The position numbers and the translations under genes are program-made. DNA of 22,875 bases, taken from Candidatus Gastranaerophilales bacterium (GTDB lineage Bacteria > Cyanobacteriota > Vampirovibrionia > Gastranaerophilales > Gastranaerophilaceae). The stretch covers positions 1 through 22,875 of the forward strand of contig CANRHJ010000007.1 in the NCBI GenBank assembly GCA_947630355.1, in the 5' to 3' direction. The notes under the pieces were generated by a model. That model was given only the letters and a program-made list of their open reading frames with translations. It made no database searches and had not been told where the DNA came from. Below, in pieces: positions 7,814 to 17,015 of this stretch (the stretch's first letter is position 1; the number at the start of each line of letters is the position of its first letter).

Positions 7814-8884
7814 ATGACATTCGTTCAATTATCTGAAGCAAACATAATAGGAACAATAATAGCGTTTATTTTAGGATTGTTTTTAATTCCGCTTGTAATA
7901 ACATTTTCCGAGAAGCAAGGATTAATGGATAAACCCAATGCAAGGAAAATACATTCGCACCCGATACCGAGATTAGGCGGAGTTGCAATATGGGTATGTT
8001 CGATTTTATCATTTTTATCATTAATAATATTGAGTTATTATCCGTATCACTCATTGTTATCCGGATTGCTGCTCGGCAGCTCGTTAATGTTTTTATTGGG
8101 TTTGGTTGATGATATATACGGATTAAATGCAAAATTTAAATTTACGATACAGTTGTCAATAGCAACAATAGTTTATTGTTTGGGAGTAAAAATAACTTCG
8201 ATATATATACCGGGAGTCGGGCTTGAGGAGATACCTGATATATTATCATATTTATTAACAATAGGCTGGATAACAGGAGTAAGTAACGCAGTAAACTTTA
8301 TAGACGGAGTTGACGGACTTGCAGGTTCCGTAATAACAATAAGTTCGGTTACATTAGGATTAATATCAATAGCATTAATACCTTCTGATACGGTAAGCAG
8401 CTTAATAGCATTTATATTAGCAGGCTCAATGCTCGGATTTCTGACATACAATTTTCATCCGGCCAGAATATTTATGGGAGATTCGGGAGCGCTGTTTGCG
8501 GGATTTTTATTATCGGTTTTATCAATAATGTATTCAATGAAATCAAATGATATAAAAATGTATGTACCGCTGTTAATATTGGCAGTACCCATAACGGATA
8601 TAACATTTTCATCATTAAGACGAATATTAAAGGGGACTTCACCGTTTGTAGCGGATGCGGAACACATACACCATAAATTATTAAATTTAGGGTTATCACA
8701 AAATAAAGCGGTATTAGTATTGGTAGTTTTTTCAATAATAACAGGATGGCTTGGAACATACATCGCGGCATCGGACACGACAAAATACTTTCTGTATGCC
8801 ATAATAATATCAGCAGTGATGATAATATTAAATCGGCACGCAAAAATAGTAGAAAGTAATGAAGAAGAAAGAAATAAGGAATAA
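7814..8884 (+). CDS. Undecaprenyl-P GlcNAc-1-P transferase, WecA/TagO type
   Basis: This 356-residue polytopic membrane protein of the MraY/WecA family would transfer a sugar-1-phosphate (usually GlcNAc-1-P) from UDP-sugar to undecaprenyl phosphate, starting lipid-linked synthesis of a surface polymer. Landmarks are MDKPNARKIHSHPIPRLGG (residues 38-56), the metal-binding DD at 99-100 in GLVDDIYGL, NFIDGVDGLAG (161-171), RIFMGDSGA (218-226) and HIHHKLL (284-290). The HIHH motif favours WecA/TagO over MraY. About ten hydrophobic segments are visible. It starts 2 nt after glyA with AAGGA upstream and ends 5 nt before def. It may work with the rhamnose pathway genes at the left end. Confidence 0.92.
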   Translation: MTFVQLSEANIIGTIIAFILGLFLIPLVITFSEKQGLMDKPNARKIHSHPIPRLGGVAIWVCSILSFLSLIILSYYPYHSLLSGLLLGSSLMFLLGLVDDIYGLNAKFKFTIQLSIATIVYCLGVKITSIYIPGVGLEEIPDILSYLLTIGWITGVSNAVNFIDGVDGLAGSVITISSVTLGLISIALIPSDTVSSLIAFILAGSMLGFLTYNFHPARIFMGDSGALFAGFLLSVLSIMYSMKSNDIKMYVPLLILAVPITDITFSSLRRILKGTSPFVADAEHIHHKLLNLGLSQNKAVLVLVVFSIITGWLGTYIAASDTTKYFLYAIIISAVMIILNRHAKIVESNEEERNKE

Positions 8885-8889
8885 ACCAA

Positions 8890-9483
8890 ATGACGGTAAG
8901 GAAGATAGTTAAGTACGGCACACCGAGTTTAAGGGAAAAATCAAAAGAAGTTCATAAGATATCAAAAAAAATTCAAATACTGGTGGATGATTTATATGAC
9001 ACACTATATGCATTAAACGGAGTGGGGCTTGCAGCGCCTCAAATAGGCGAAAATCTGCGTGTTTTTGTGATTGATGTAGGAACTGATCCTAAAACAATGA
9101 ATCCGATAACATTTATAAATCCTAAAATAATAAAAAAAGAAGGTGCCGTTAATTCTTATGAAGGATGTTTAAGTTTCCCCGATGCTTATACAAACGTAAG
9201 GAGATACAAGGACGTAAAAGTAAAAGCAACTGATATAAAAGGCAAACCCTTTATCTTGGAGGCAAAAGAAGGGAGCTTATTGGCAAGAGCCATACAGCAT
9301 GAATTTGATCACCTTGACGGAATATTATTTATAGATCACTGCAGAAACAGATTTGAAGCGGACAAAATATTGGAAGAAAAAGGATTAAACCCGATAGATG
9401 CAGAATATTTATTGGATGAAAAAGAATTAGAAGAAGAAATTCAAAAAAATCCGCAGGAGCCGGAGGAGAAAAATATTGATTAA
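8890..9483 (+). CDS. def: Peptide deformylase
   Basis: Def removes the N-formyl group from nascent proteins, using Fe(II) or another metal. All three family motifs are intact: GVGLAAPQIG (44-53), EGCLS (91-95) with the metal-binding Cys, and HEFDH (137-141) with the two metal-binding His and the catalytic Glu. At 197 residues it is longer than the minimal enzyme because of an acidic C-terminal tail (KELEEEIQKNPQEPEEKN) that is unlikely to be part of the fold. The gene overlaps fmt by 8 bases; the def-fmt pairing, removal and addition of the formyl group, is common in bacteria. Confidence 0.97.
   Translation: MTVRKIVKYGTPSLREKSKEVHKISKKIQILVDDLYDTLYALNGVGLAAPQIGENLRVFVIDVGTDPKTMNPITFINPKIIKKEGAVNSYEGCLSFPDAYTNVRRYKDVKVKATDIKGKPFILEAKEGSLLARAIQHEFDHLDGILFIDHCRNRFEADKILEEKGLNPIDAEYLLDEKELEEEIQKNPQEPEEKNID
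9461..9468 (+). promoter_or_regulatory. Ribosome binding site supporting the TTG start of fmt
   Basis: CGGAGGAG lies 7 nt before the TTG at 9476, inside the end of def. It supports the non-ATG start that restores the conserved fmt N-terminus (IKIVYMGTPEIAV); the internal ATG would delete the first beta-strand. Confidence 0.8.
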
Positions 9484-10417
9484 AATAGTATACATGGGTA
9501 CTCCCGAAATTGCGGTAAAGAGCTTAGAAAAAATAATACAAGATAAAGAAATAGAGGTTCAATCTGTAATAACACAGCCGGACAGGCCCAAAGGACGCGG
9601 AAAAAAATTATCGGCTCCGCCCGTGAAAGATTGCGCAAAAGAACATAACATAAAATGTTTTCAGACGGAGAAAATAAGTAAAGATAAGGAATTATTGGAA
9701 GAATTAAAAAAATTAAATCCTGATTTTTTTATAACTTTTGCATTCGGACAAATATTATCTCAAGAGGTTTTAGATATACCGAAGATAGCAACGATTAATT
9801 TACACGCATCATTATTACCCAAATATCGCGGAGCAAATCCGATACAAAGATGTATATATAACGGTGATAGTAAGACGGGAATAACAACAATGATAACGGT
9901 ATTATCTCTTGATGCCGGTGATATATGCGAAACAAGAGAGATAGATATTACCGAAAATATGACAGATATTGAACTAAAAAAAATAATAAGTGAAAAATCG
10001 CCGGAATTAATTTGTTCAACGATAAAAGGGATGTATGAAGGTAAAATAACACCGATAAAACAGAATAATGAAGAAGCGACAATTGCGAAAAAATTTGAGA
10101 AACAGGACGGATTAATAGACTGGTCATCGAGTGCGGAATTAATACATAATAAGGTGCGGTCGATGTTGGAATACCCTACGGCATTTACATATATCAACGG
10201 TAAGGCGGTAAAAATAACCGAAACCAAAATTTTATCGAAAGATATTGAAGCCCAAAGCGGAGTTATACTGGGAATAAGTAAAGACGGAATAGAAGTACAA
10301 ACAGGTAAAGGAAAACTGTTAATAATAAAGGTAAAACCTGAAAGCAAGGGAGTGATGAATGCATACGACTTTGCGAACGGCTACAAGATAAAATCAGGGA
10401 TGAAAATAGGTGAATAG
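9476..10417 (+). CDS. fmt: Methionyl-tRNA formyltransferase
   Basis: Fmt moves a formyl group from 10-formyl-THF to Met-tRNA(fMet). The 313 residues fit the family. The N-terminal Rossmann strand IKIVYMGTPEIAV, the HASLLPKYRGANPIQRCI block (N108, H110 and the SLLP loop) and the catalytic Asp region LSLDAGD (D146) are all present. The C-terminal OB-like domain is recognisable by SMLEYPTAFTY and ILGISKDGIEVQTGKG. It begins at TTG, supported by a strong GGAGGAG. It overlaps def by 8 bases and is followed after only 1 nt by aroH. It depends on the folD product, so this window holds several steps of one formyl supply route. Confidence 0.97.
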   Translation: MIKIVYMGTPEIAVKSLEKIIQDKEIEVQSVITQPDRPKGRGKKLSAPPVKDCAKEHNIKCFQTEKISKDKELLEELKKLNPDFFITFAFGQILSQEVLDIPKIATINLHASLLPKYRGANPIQRCIYNGDSKTGITTMITVLSLDAGDICETREIDITENMTDIELKKIISEKSPELICSTIKGMYEGKITPIKQNNEEATIAKKFEKQDGLIDWSSSAELIHNKVRSMLEYPTAFTYINGKAVKITETKILSKDIEAQSGVILGISKDGIEVQTGKGKLLIIKVKPESKGVMNAYDFANGYKIKSGMKIGE

Positions 10418-10418
10418 A

Positions 10419-10784
10419 ATGTATCAAAGAGGAATAAGAGGTGCAATTACAATAGATAATAACACCGCAGATTGTATAGAAGATGGTGTAACAGAGCTGA
10501 TACAAGAGATAATTAAAATGAACGGAATTAAACCTGAAGATGTATCAAATATAATATTCACCATGACAAAGGATTTAAATTGCATATATCCGGCTCAAAT
10601 ACTAAGGGAAAAATTTATTGATTGGAAATATGTACCGATGATATGTGTCAGCGAACTGGAAATAGAAAATTCATTAAAAAAATGTTTAAGAGTGCTTATA
10701 AACGTTAACACGGAAAAAAAGCAGGAAGATATTAAACATGTATATTTAAAAGGTGCTGAAGTATTAAGAAAAGATTTAAAATAA
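10419..10784 (+). CDS. aroH: Chorismate mutase, AroH (monofunctional) class
   Basis: This 121-residue protein belongs to the trimeric Bacillus-AroH class that converts chorismate to prephenate for Phe and Tyr. The catalytic set is in place: R7 in RGIRGAITID, R63 after YPAQIL, E79 in SELEIENSL, R91 in CLRVLINVNT and Y109 in HVYLKGA. The TKDLNCIYPA segment matches the family's TPDLN-FPA loop. The start was moved from an in-frame GTG at 10410 to ATG 10419, because AGGTG (10408-10412) sits just upstream and it gives the usual short N-terminus. It sits between fmt and the PurD-like gene with 1-nt gaps, far from other aromatic pathway genes. Confidence 0.95.
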   Translation: MYQRGIRGAITIDNNTADCIEDGVTELIQEIIKMNGIKPEDVSNIIFTMTKDLNCIYPAQILREKFIDWKYVPMICVSELEIENSLKKCLRVLINVNTEKKQEDIKHVYLKGAEVLRKDLK

Positions 10785-10785
10785 T

Positions 10786-11952
10786 ATGAAGATATTAATA
10801 GCAGGTTCTGACTTAAATTCAATAATTACGGCTCTATATATAAAGCAGCAGGATGAAGATGCTGATATATATATGACAACGGATAATAATTCGTATTCAA
10901 ATATATATACGGCAATAAATATAAAAGAGAATGACATCAATTCAATTGTAGATTTCGTGAAGTATAACGGTATAGAATTTACGATAGTATATTCCAAACT
11001 GGCAATAATAAACGGGATAGCAGATGAATTCAAGAAAGAAGAATTTCCTATATTATGTCCGTTATCGGACAGCGCGCGGATAACATATTTTAACAGCATA
11101 TCAAAAAAAATATTATACAAATTAAAAATTCCGACTCCGAAATTTGGTATATTTGACAGAGAGAATTTAGCCATAGAATATATAAGGAATGCTCAATATC
11201 CCATTCTTGTACGAAACGATTTTAACATTATAGAGCGTGATATAAACGTGTATACCACTTTTAATAAAGGGAAACTTGGTATACAGAAGTTATTTGAAAA
11301 TAACAATGAGAAAATAGTAATAGAGAAATACACGGAAGAAAACTCGTATTGCATGTATTTTATAACTGACGGATATAACGCGTATCCGTTATGTGCATGT
11401 CTGCATTATAGAAGTGAGAAATATGAAGTAACGGTATCGCCCGACTCAAAAATTACCGAAGGAATATGGAAGCAGGTATTACAAAATATAATATATCCTT
11501 TATTGGACGATATAGATAAATATACAAATAAATATGCGGGAATACTCGGGATAAAAGTAATAATCAAAGACAACAATATAATGGTATTAGATATATACAA
11601 TAACTTTGAGAACTATGATCTGCAAGTATTTTTAACCTTATTGGAAGATGATTTAACGCAAATATATTATTCTGCGGCGACGGGAGATATAGCCGAAAAA
11701 TATGAATATATACGTTTAAGTGACAGATATTCATATACAATAGCGGTAAAAAAGGAAGAAGTGAAGGATAAAGAATACGAAGAAGAAGGTATATCAATAT
11801 CTGAGGATGTCAATAATTACATAATCACAACTACAGGTGCAACATTAAGCCGTGCAAAAGAGGTTATGAAAGATTTTTTGAGTATAGTATTAAACGAAGA
11901 ATGCTATAAAGAAATAAATTTAAAAGAATTAACAAAGGAAATTATACATTGA
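10786..11952 (+). CDS. Degenerate PurD/ATP-grasp-like protein
   Basis: This 388-residue protein has the layout of phosphoribosylamine-glycine ligase (PurD). An N-terminal MKILIAGSDLNSIITAL corresponds to the PurD opening. IINGIADEF (near residue 71), the segment around SISKKILYKLKIPTPKFGIF, EYIRNAQYPILVRNDF, and YAGILGIKVIIKDNNIMVLDIYNN follow in PurD order. The key active-site elements are degraded: the Gly-rich ATP-grasp loop after the conserved Lys is replaced (RNDFNIIERDI), and the RFGDPE motif appears as NFENYD before LQVFLTLLEDDL. It is therefore probably not a working PurD, and may bind a different ligand or have lost catalysis. It starts 1 nt after aroH and overlaps ylxR by 4 bases (TTGA). 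Confidence 0.7.
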   Translation: MKILIAGSDLNSIITALYIKQQDEDADIYMTTDNNSYSNIYTAINIKENDINSIVDFVKYNGIEFTIVYSKLAIINGIADEFKKEEFPILCPLSDSARITYFNSISKKILYKLKIPTPKFGIFDRENLAIEYIRNAQYPILVRNDFNIIERDINVYTTFNKGKLGIQKLFENNNEKIVIEKYTEENSYCMYFITDGYNAYPLCACLHYRSEKYEVTVSPDSKITEGIWKQVLQNIIYPLLDDIDKYTNKYAGILGIKVIIKDNNIMVLDIYNNFENYDLQVFLTLLEDDLTQIYYSAATGDIAEKYEYIRLSDRYSYTIAVKKEEVKDKEYEEEGISISEDVNNYIITTTGATLSRAKEVMKDFLSIVLNEECYKEINLKELTKEIIH

Positions 11953-12215
11953 GAGCCGAAAGAAAACATAAAAGACAATGCGCAGCCTGCCGTGAATACA
12001 GAGATAAAGAAGAATTAATAAGAATAACAAGGGACAGCGCAAGCGGAGAAATAAAAGTTAATCAGGAAGGTAAGTATCACGGCAGATCAGTGTATATATG
12101 CAAAAACAAGGAATGTGTTGACAAAATTATAAGAAATAAAAAGACAGAAGCATTATTAAGGCGTGAAATAACCGAAAAAATAAAAGAAGAAGTGTATACT
12201 GTACTAAAAAACTAA
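11949..12215 (+). CDS. ylxR: YlxR-family protein (DUF448)
   Basis: YlxR is a small RNA-associated protein usually encoded between nusA and infB; its reported roles include RNA binding and regulation. The 88-residue protein shows the family pattern RQCAAC (C11, C14), ELIRITRD, GRSVYIC and a second Cys pair (C51, C56). The four cysteines could bind a metal. The start is TTG at 11949, overlapping the previous stop and preceded by AAAGGAA at about 9 nt. The nusA gene that normally sits upstream is absent here and is replaced by the PurD-like gene. The infB start is 47 nt downstream. Confidence 0.92.
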   Translation: MRAERKHKRQCAACREYRDKEELIRITRDSASGEIKVNQEGKYHGRSVYICKNKECVDKIIRNKKTEALLRREITEKIKEEVYTVLKN

Positions 12216-12262
12216 ATTGTGATACAAATATAATATGAGTAGAAAAGAAACGGAACACAATA

Positions 12263-14941
12263 ATGACTTTTGAAAATAAACGAGTATATGAACTTGCAAA
12301 AGAATACGGGATGTCTAATAAAGAATTCATCGAATATATAGATAAGAAACTTGATATAAAGGTAAAATCACATTCAAGTAATATAAGTCCTGCGCAAATA
12401 GACAAAATAAAAGCATTATTCAGCCAAAATAAAGAGAAAGATACAAATAAAAAGCCCAAAGCATTTATAATAAAAAAAGCTAAAACTATTGAAACCAAAG
12501 AAGAAAAAGAAGAAAAAAGCAAAGAAAAAGAAGAGCAAACAAAAAAGTCTGAATTAAAAGAAATAAAAGAAGTTCCGCAAGAAAAAATAAATGATAAAAA
12601 AGTAATAAAACCTGAAGAAAAAGAAACGAATAAGCCTGAAGAGAAGAAACAGCAAGAGAATGCGAGTTCAATAAGGTCGTTACTGGAGTATAACAACAGA
12701 AACATTCAGAAGAAACGGCAAGAAATGATGGCGTTTAACAGGCAAAAACAAGCCGAAAATGCGGATAAAAAGCGTGAAGACAAATTTGGTTCAAAACCCG
12801 TATTAAAAGCCGGCAGCGGAAGAAATGAACGTTTTGACAGAAATAAATATAATTCTGACAGAATAAGGCAGGAAAATAATAAAGAACAAAGAGACAGGAC
12901 ACAGGAAAGAACCGAACGTCCCGAAAGAGCTGCAATTGCAAAGAAACCTTTGCAGCATCACATAATACCTCAAGATATTTATGAAGGTAAATCATCACAA
13001 AACAACGGATATAAGAAAAAGGGTGTCAAAGAAAAGAAAAAACAATATAAGAATAAAGAAGAAGAGCAGGAATTAATAAGCTTAGAAAAAGCAATATCAC
13101 AAAAGCACAAAAAGAAATCAAAAGAAACAAATGAAACATCGACGGTTACTCAGGTTGTAATAAATAAACCGATAACAGTGGGAGAGCTTGCGGAAAAAAT
13201 ACAGAAATCACCCGCCGAAATTGTTAAGTTTCTAATGATGGAAGGGATACTTACGACCGTAAACGAAGTAATATCGGAAGAAACACAAAAGAAGATATGT
13301 AAAAGTTTTGAATTAGAGGTATTGGAAGAAGATTTAAACGAATACATCGAAGAAGAATTAAAGAAAGAAGAAAAAGAAAAAGCGATAAAAGAAACGGATG
13401 CATCATTACTTGAGACACGTGCTCCCGTAATAAGTATAATGGGACACGTTGATCACGGAAAGACAACGTTATTGGATTCAATAAGAGCCTCAAAGCATAA
13501 GATAGTATCAACTGAAGTAGGCGGAATAACCCAATCAATAGGTGCGTATACAGTTTATTTAAATAATGATAAAAACAAGAAAATAGTATTTATAGATACA
13601 CCCGGTCATGAAGCTTTTACCGAGATGCGTGCGAGAGGAGCAAAAGCAACGGATATAGCCATATTGGTGGTTGCTGCGGATGACGGTATAATGCCGCAAA
13701 CAATAGAGGCAATAAACCATGCGCGAGCAGCTGAAGTACCGATAATAGTGGCAATAAATAAAATAGATAAAGAAGGTGCGGATCCTGATAAAATAATGCA
13801 GCAATTAACCGAATACGGTTTGGTACCGGAAGAATGGGGCGGAGATACAATATGTGTTAAAGTAAGTGCGCTTCAGGGTAAGGGTATAGATGAGCTGTTG
13901 GAATACATATTATTACTTGCCGAAGTGCAGAATTTAAAAGCTAATAAGAGCGCGTATGCAAGTGGAGTAGTAATAGAAGCGAAATTAGACAAAGGTAAAG
14001 GTCCGGTAGCAACAATATTAGTACAAAACGGTACATTACACACGGGAGATTGTTTTGTAGTCGGAAGCGTATGCGGTAAAGTAAGGGCATTATTATCCGA
14101 TTCCGGAGAAAGGATAAAAGAGGCACCGCCGTCAACTCCGGTAGAGATATTGGGTTTAACGGAAGTACCTCAAGCCGGTGATACATTTGAAGCTGTAGAA
14201 AATGAAAAAATAATGCGTATAATATGTGAAGAGCGCAAGGAAAAAGAAAGAAGTCATAAGCTTGACAGTATGAAGCCCGCGCATATACGAAATGAGCAGG
14301 TAGGCAGCGGTGAGGAGAGCATAAAGCACTTAAATATAATCATCAAAGCGAATACACACGGTGCTGCCGAAGCTGTATCACAAGGTGTATCGCAATTAGA
14401 GTCAAAAGAGATAATAACAAAAATAGTTCATGTCGGAGTAGGCGATATATCAGAAGCGGATGTTATGCTGGCCGATGCAAGTAATGCAATAATACTTGGT
14501 TTTACCGTAAAAGAAGATATAAATGCTCAGCAGGCGGCAGAAAAGGCAGGAGTAACGATAAAAAAATATAATATTATTTATCAGGTACTTGAAGATTTGG
14601 AACAGACAATGCTGAATTTATTAAAGCCCGAAATAAAAGAAGTAGCATTAGGTGAAGCTGAAGTAAGGCAAGTATTTACTGTCGGAAAGATAACAAAGAT
14701 TGCGGGATGTTATGTAACCGAAGGTAAAGTGGCAAGAAATAAGACTGCAATAGTATTAAGAAACGGGAAAGAGATATTTAAAGGCACAATTGATCAGCTG
14801 AAACGTTTCAAAGATGATGTAAAAGAAGTGGCACAAGGTTTTGAGTGCGGAATATCATTTGATAAATTTAATGATATTCAGGAAGGTGACATAATAAAAG
14901 TTACTACAACCGAAGAAATTGAAAGACAAGTTTTAGTATAA
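12263..14941 (+). CDS. infB: Translation initiation factor IF-2
   Basis: IF-2 is the GTPase that brings formyl-Met-tRNA to the 30S subunit and promotes subunit joining. At 892 residues it has an N-terminal IF2_N domain (RVYELAKEYGMSNKEFIEYI, residues 7-26), a long Lys/Glu-rich low-complexity linker (about 60-295), a second IF2_N domain starting near ITVGELAEKIQKSP, and the G domain. GTPase motifs seen are GHVDHGKT (394-401), IDTPGHEAF, NKID and SALQGKG, followed by domains II to IV. The start has a poor ribosome site (ACGGA about 9 nt upstream), but its N-terminus matches the family. It is followed after 15 nt by rbfA. Confidence 0.98.
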   Translation: MTFENKRVYELAKEYGMSNKEFIEYIDKKLDIKVKSHSSNISPAQIDKIKALFSQNKEKDTNKKPKAFIIKKAKTIETKEEKEEKSKEKEEQTKKSELKEIKEVPQEKINDKKVIKPEEKETNKPEEKKQQENASSIRSLLEYNNRNIQKKRQEMMAFNRQKQAENADKKREDKFGSKPVLKAGSGRNERFDRNKYNSDRIRQENNKEQRDRTQERTERPERAAIAKKPLQHHIIPQDIYEGKSSQNNGYKKKGVKEKKKQYKNKEEEQELISLEKAISQKHKKKSKETNETSTVTQVVINKPITVGELAEKIQKSPAEIVKFLMMEGILTTVNEVISEETQKKICKSFELEVLEEDLNEYIEEELKKEEKEKAIKETDASLLETRAPVISIMGHVDHGKTTLLDSIRASKHKIVSTEVGGITQSIGAYTVYLNNDKNKKIVFIDTPGHEAFTEMRARGAKATDIAILVVAADDGIMPQTIEAINHARAAEVPIIVAINKIDKEGADPDKIMQQLTEYGLVPEEWGGDTICVKVSALQGKGIDELLEYILLLAEVQNLKANKSAYASGVVIEAKLDKGKGPVATILVQNGTLHTGDCFVVGSVCGKVRALLSDSGERIKEAPPSTPVEILGLTEVPQAGDTFEAVENEKIMRIICEERKEKERSHKLDSMKPAHIRNEQVGSGEESIKHLNIIIKANTHGAAEAVSQGVSQLESKEIITKIVHVGVGDISEADVMLADASNAIILGFTVKEDINAQQAAEKAGVTIKKYNIIYQVLEDLEQTMLNLLKPEIKEVALGEAEVRQVFTVGKITKIAGCYVTEGKVARNKTAIVLRNGKEIFKGTIDQLKRFKDDVKEVAQGFECGISFDKFNDIQEGDIIKVTTTEEIERQVLV

Positions 14942-14956
14942 TAAAGCGGGGTAAAT

Positions 14957-15307
14957 ATGTCTTTAAGGAACGAGCGTGTCAGAAAAACATTAATGAAAGA
15001 AATAGCGGATATAATTCAAAAAGAATTAAAAGATTCAAGAATACACGGTGTTGTCTCAATAACGGATATTGAAATATCCCATGATAATTCCTATGCAAAA
15101 GTATATTATTCCGTATATGCATCAGAGGAAGAGAAGAAAACAACAATAAAAGCCATAACGGAAAACACATCAAAAATAAGATATGAAATAGGGAAAAGAA
15201 TTCGACTAAGATTAACTCCCGAATTAAGGTTTATACCTGATGATTCATTAGAACGCGGTGCTAACGTAACCGAAATAATAAATAAGATATCAAGAGGCGA
15301 AATATAA
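14957..15307 (+). CDS. rbfA: Ribosome-binding factor A
   Basis: RbfA is a KH-fold factor needed for late maturation of the 30S subunit and 16S rRNA 5' end. This 116-residue protein shows the family features: LRNERVRKTLMKEIADIIQ at the N-terminus, VVSITDIEISHDNSYAKVY in the middle, and LRLTPELRFIPDDSLERG near the C-terminus. It begins after GGGG 15 nt downstream of infB and ends 5 nt before truB, which is the standard infB-rbfA-truB order. Confidence 0.96.
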   Translation: MSLRNERVRKTLMKEIADIIQKELKDSRIHGVVSITDIEISHDNSYAKVYYSVYASEEEKKTTIKAITENTSKIRYEIGKRIRLRLTPELRFIPDDSLERGANVTEIINKISRGEI

Positions 15308-15312
15308 AATCA

Positions 15313-16170
15313 ATGATTGGGTTTTTGAATATAAATAAACCCAAAGGGATAAGTTCGCATAAAGTGGTATCTATATTGCGAAAGATAACAGGTATAAAAC
15401 AAATCGGGCATGCCGGGACGTTAGATCCTGTTGCAAGCGGAGTATTACCGATAGCAATAGGCGGTGCTTCAAGATTAATTGAATATATGGATGAGGATAA
15501 AGAGTATGAAGCGGGCATGTATTTGGGTAAGAAATCAAATACTTATGATACGGAAGGTATAATAGAAGAAGTAAGTACTAAAAAAGTCACTATAGAAGAG
15601 ATAAAAGAAGTAATAAACAAACTGCAAGGTGAAGTACAACAAAGGCCGCCATTATATTCCGCAATACACTATAAAGGGAAAAGATTATACGAATTGGCTC
15701 GTGCGGGTGAAATCCCTTCTGATATCCCTTTAAGACCTATAACTATATATTCAAATGAAATAAAAGATTTTGATTATGATAAACAGATATTAAAATTAAG
15801 AATAAGCTGTTCTAAAGGTACCTATATAAGAACAATTGTAAATGATATAGGCGAATTTTTACAATGCGGAGCCGTAATGTATGAATTAATCAGGACAAAA
15901 TCCTCCGGATTAAGAATAGAAAATTCAATCAATTTAACGGATGATACAACGGCACAAACAATACGGGATAATCTGATAAATCCCGCTGACTTATTGAATA
16001 TAAATAAAACGGAAGTAACAGATGAAATAATACCGTTAATTAAAAACGGAAATAAAACCGAAAATATTTATAACATAAGAAATAAGGTATTGATAACAAA
16101 CAGGAACAGAGTAATAGCTATATGCGAAGCGGATGAGAAATATATATATCCGAAGAAGGTATTGATATGA
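15313..16170 (+). CDS. truB: tRNA pseudouridine(55) synthase
   Basis: TruB makes pseudouridine 55 in the T-arm of tRNAs. The N-terminus FLNINKPKGISSHKVV, the catalytic loop GHAGTLDPVASGVLP with the nucleophile D38, QRPPLYSAIHYKGKRLYELAR, and CSKGTYIRTIVNDIGE are all typical. The 285-residue length is normal; the C-terminal 60 or so residues are Asn/Ile/Lys-rich and poorly conserved. It follows rbfA by 5 nt and overlaps the exported-protein gene downstream in an ATGA, so the translation operon continues into envelope genes. Confidence 0.97.
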   Translation: MIGFLNINKPKGISSHKVVSILRKITGIKQIGHAGTLDPVASGVLPIAIGGASRLIEYMDEDKEYEAGMYLGKKSNTYDTEGIIEEVSTKKVTIEEIKEVINKLQGEVQQRPPLYSAIHYKGKRLYELARAGEIPSDIPLRPITIYSNEIKDFDYDKQILKLRISCSKGTYIRTIVNDIGEFLQCGAVMYELIRTKSSGLRIENSINLTDDTTAQTIRDNLINPADLLNINKTEVTDEIIPLIKNGNKTENIYNIRNKVLITNRNRVIAICEADEKYIYPKKVLI

Positions 16171-17015
16171 AAAAAATATTTATTTTATTGTTAATAATAT
16201 TTACAAGTAATATAAAGAGCGCATGTGAAGATATAATATGTCCCGTACAAAATCCCGGCGGAAATTATCAGGAAAATATAATTAATAAAATAACCGGTAT
16301 ACATTTTTTAAGCAAGAGAATAACAGAACTTGCCATAGAAAAAGAATTGTCAGACGAGTTTCAGTCCAAAACTGATGCCAAGCTTGAAATATTCAACACA
16401 AAGCGCTTAAAAAACGGTGAATTTAAAAGTCTGAGCATAACCGGTGAAAAACTGAAATATAAAGCATTAAGTTTATCAAATTTTTATGCCCGAACACTAT
16501 GCTCGTACAATAGGATAATATATAAAAACAAAAGGATATATTATCCGGAAGATATAAGCTTTAAATACACTGCGGAAATAACAAACGAAGATTTAAAAAA
16601 TACAATTAAATCGGAAGAATTTCAAAAAGAATTGAAACGAAAGAAAATAAGAAGTAATAATATAAATTTATTTGAAATAAAAGAACCAGAAGCGCAGATA
16701 AAAGACAATATGATAGAGTTAAAAATCCCCTTACAAACGCTGTTCGGAAGAATAAGTTTAAATGTAAAATCCGAAATAGAGGCTGTAAATAATACAATAA
16801 TATTAAAAAATATCTTTTTTAATACAAAAAGTAATATAATAAAAGAAAATGTGATAATGCCCGTAATAGAGTCAATTAATCCGATAGAATACAATATAGA
16901 TTCAATAAACGGGAAGTATTGCAAGGCAGAAATAATAAGTGCCGAAATACGGGATAATAAGATAGAAATTCAAGGTATATTTAGGATAAATAAGAATATT
17001 GGCGGGGATAAATGA
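16167..17015 (+). CDS. Exported protein, DUF2993/LmeA-like
   Basis: This 282-residue protein starts with a clear signal peptide (MKKIFILLLIIFTSNIKSA) and a CEDIIC pair just after the likely cleavage site, so it should be extracytoplasmic. No classical lipobox is seen. The body shows an AIEKEL helix, LEIFNTKRLKNGEFKSLSI and ITGEKLKYKALSLSN. This resembles the DUF2993 (LmeA) family of lipid-binding proteins found in actinobacteria and cyanobacteria. That assignment rests on pattern, not a search. It overlaps truB and the GerMN gene by 4 bases each and probably functions at the envelope with the latter. Confidence 0.66.
   Translation: MKKIFILLLIIFTSNIKSACEDIICPVQNPGGNYQENIINKITGIHFLSKRITELAIEKELSDEFQSKTDAKLEIFNTKRLKNGEFKSLSITGEKLKYKALSLSNFYARTLCSYNRIIYKNKRIYYPEDISFKYTAEITNEDLKNTIKSEEFQKELKRKKIRSNNINLFEIKEPEAQIKDNMIELKIPLQTLFGRISLNVKSEIEAVNNTIILKNIFFNTKSNIIKENVIMPVIESINPIEYNIDSINGKYCKAEIISAEIRDNKIEIQGIFRINKNIGGDK

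Noticed and set aside
8455..8921. Minus-strand open frames opposite the WecA/TagO-type gene
   Set aside because: Shadow frames over a well-conserved membrane enzyme with no independent support.
12481..13120. Long minus-strand open frames opposite the infB linker
   Set aside because: They are mirror images of Lys/Glu-rich codons of infB, giving Ser/Phe/Leu-rich translations without domain features or ribosome sites.
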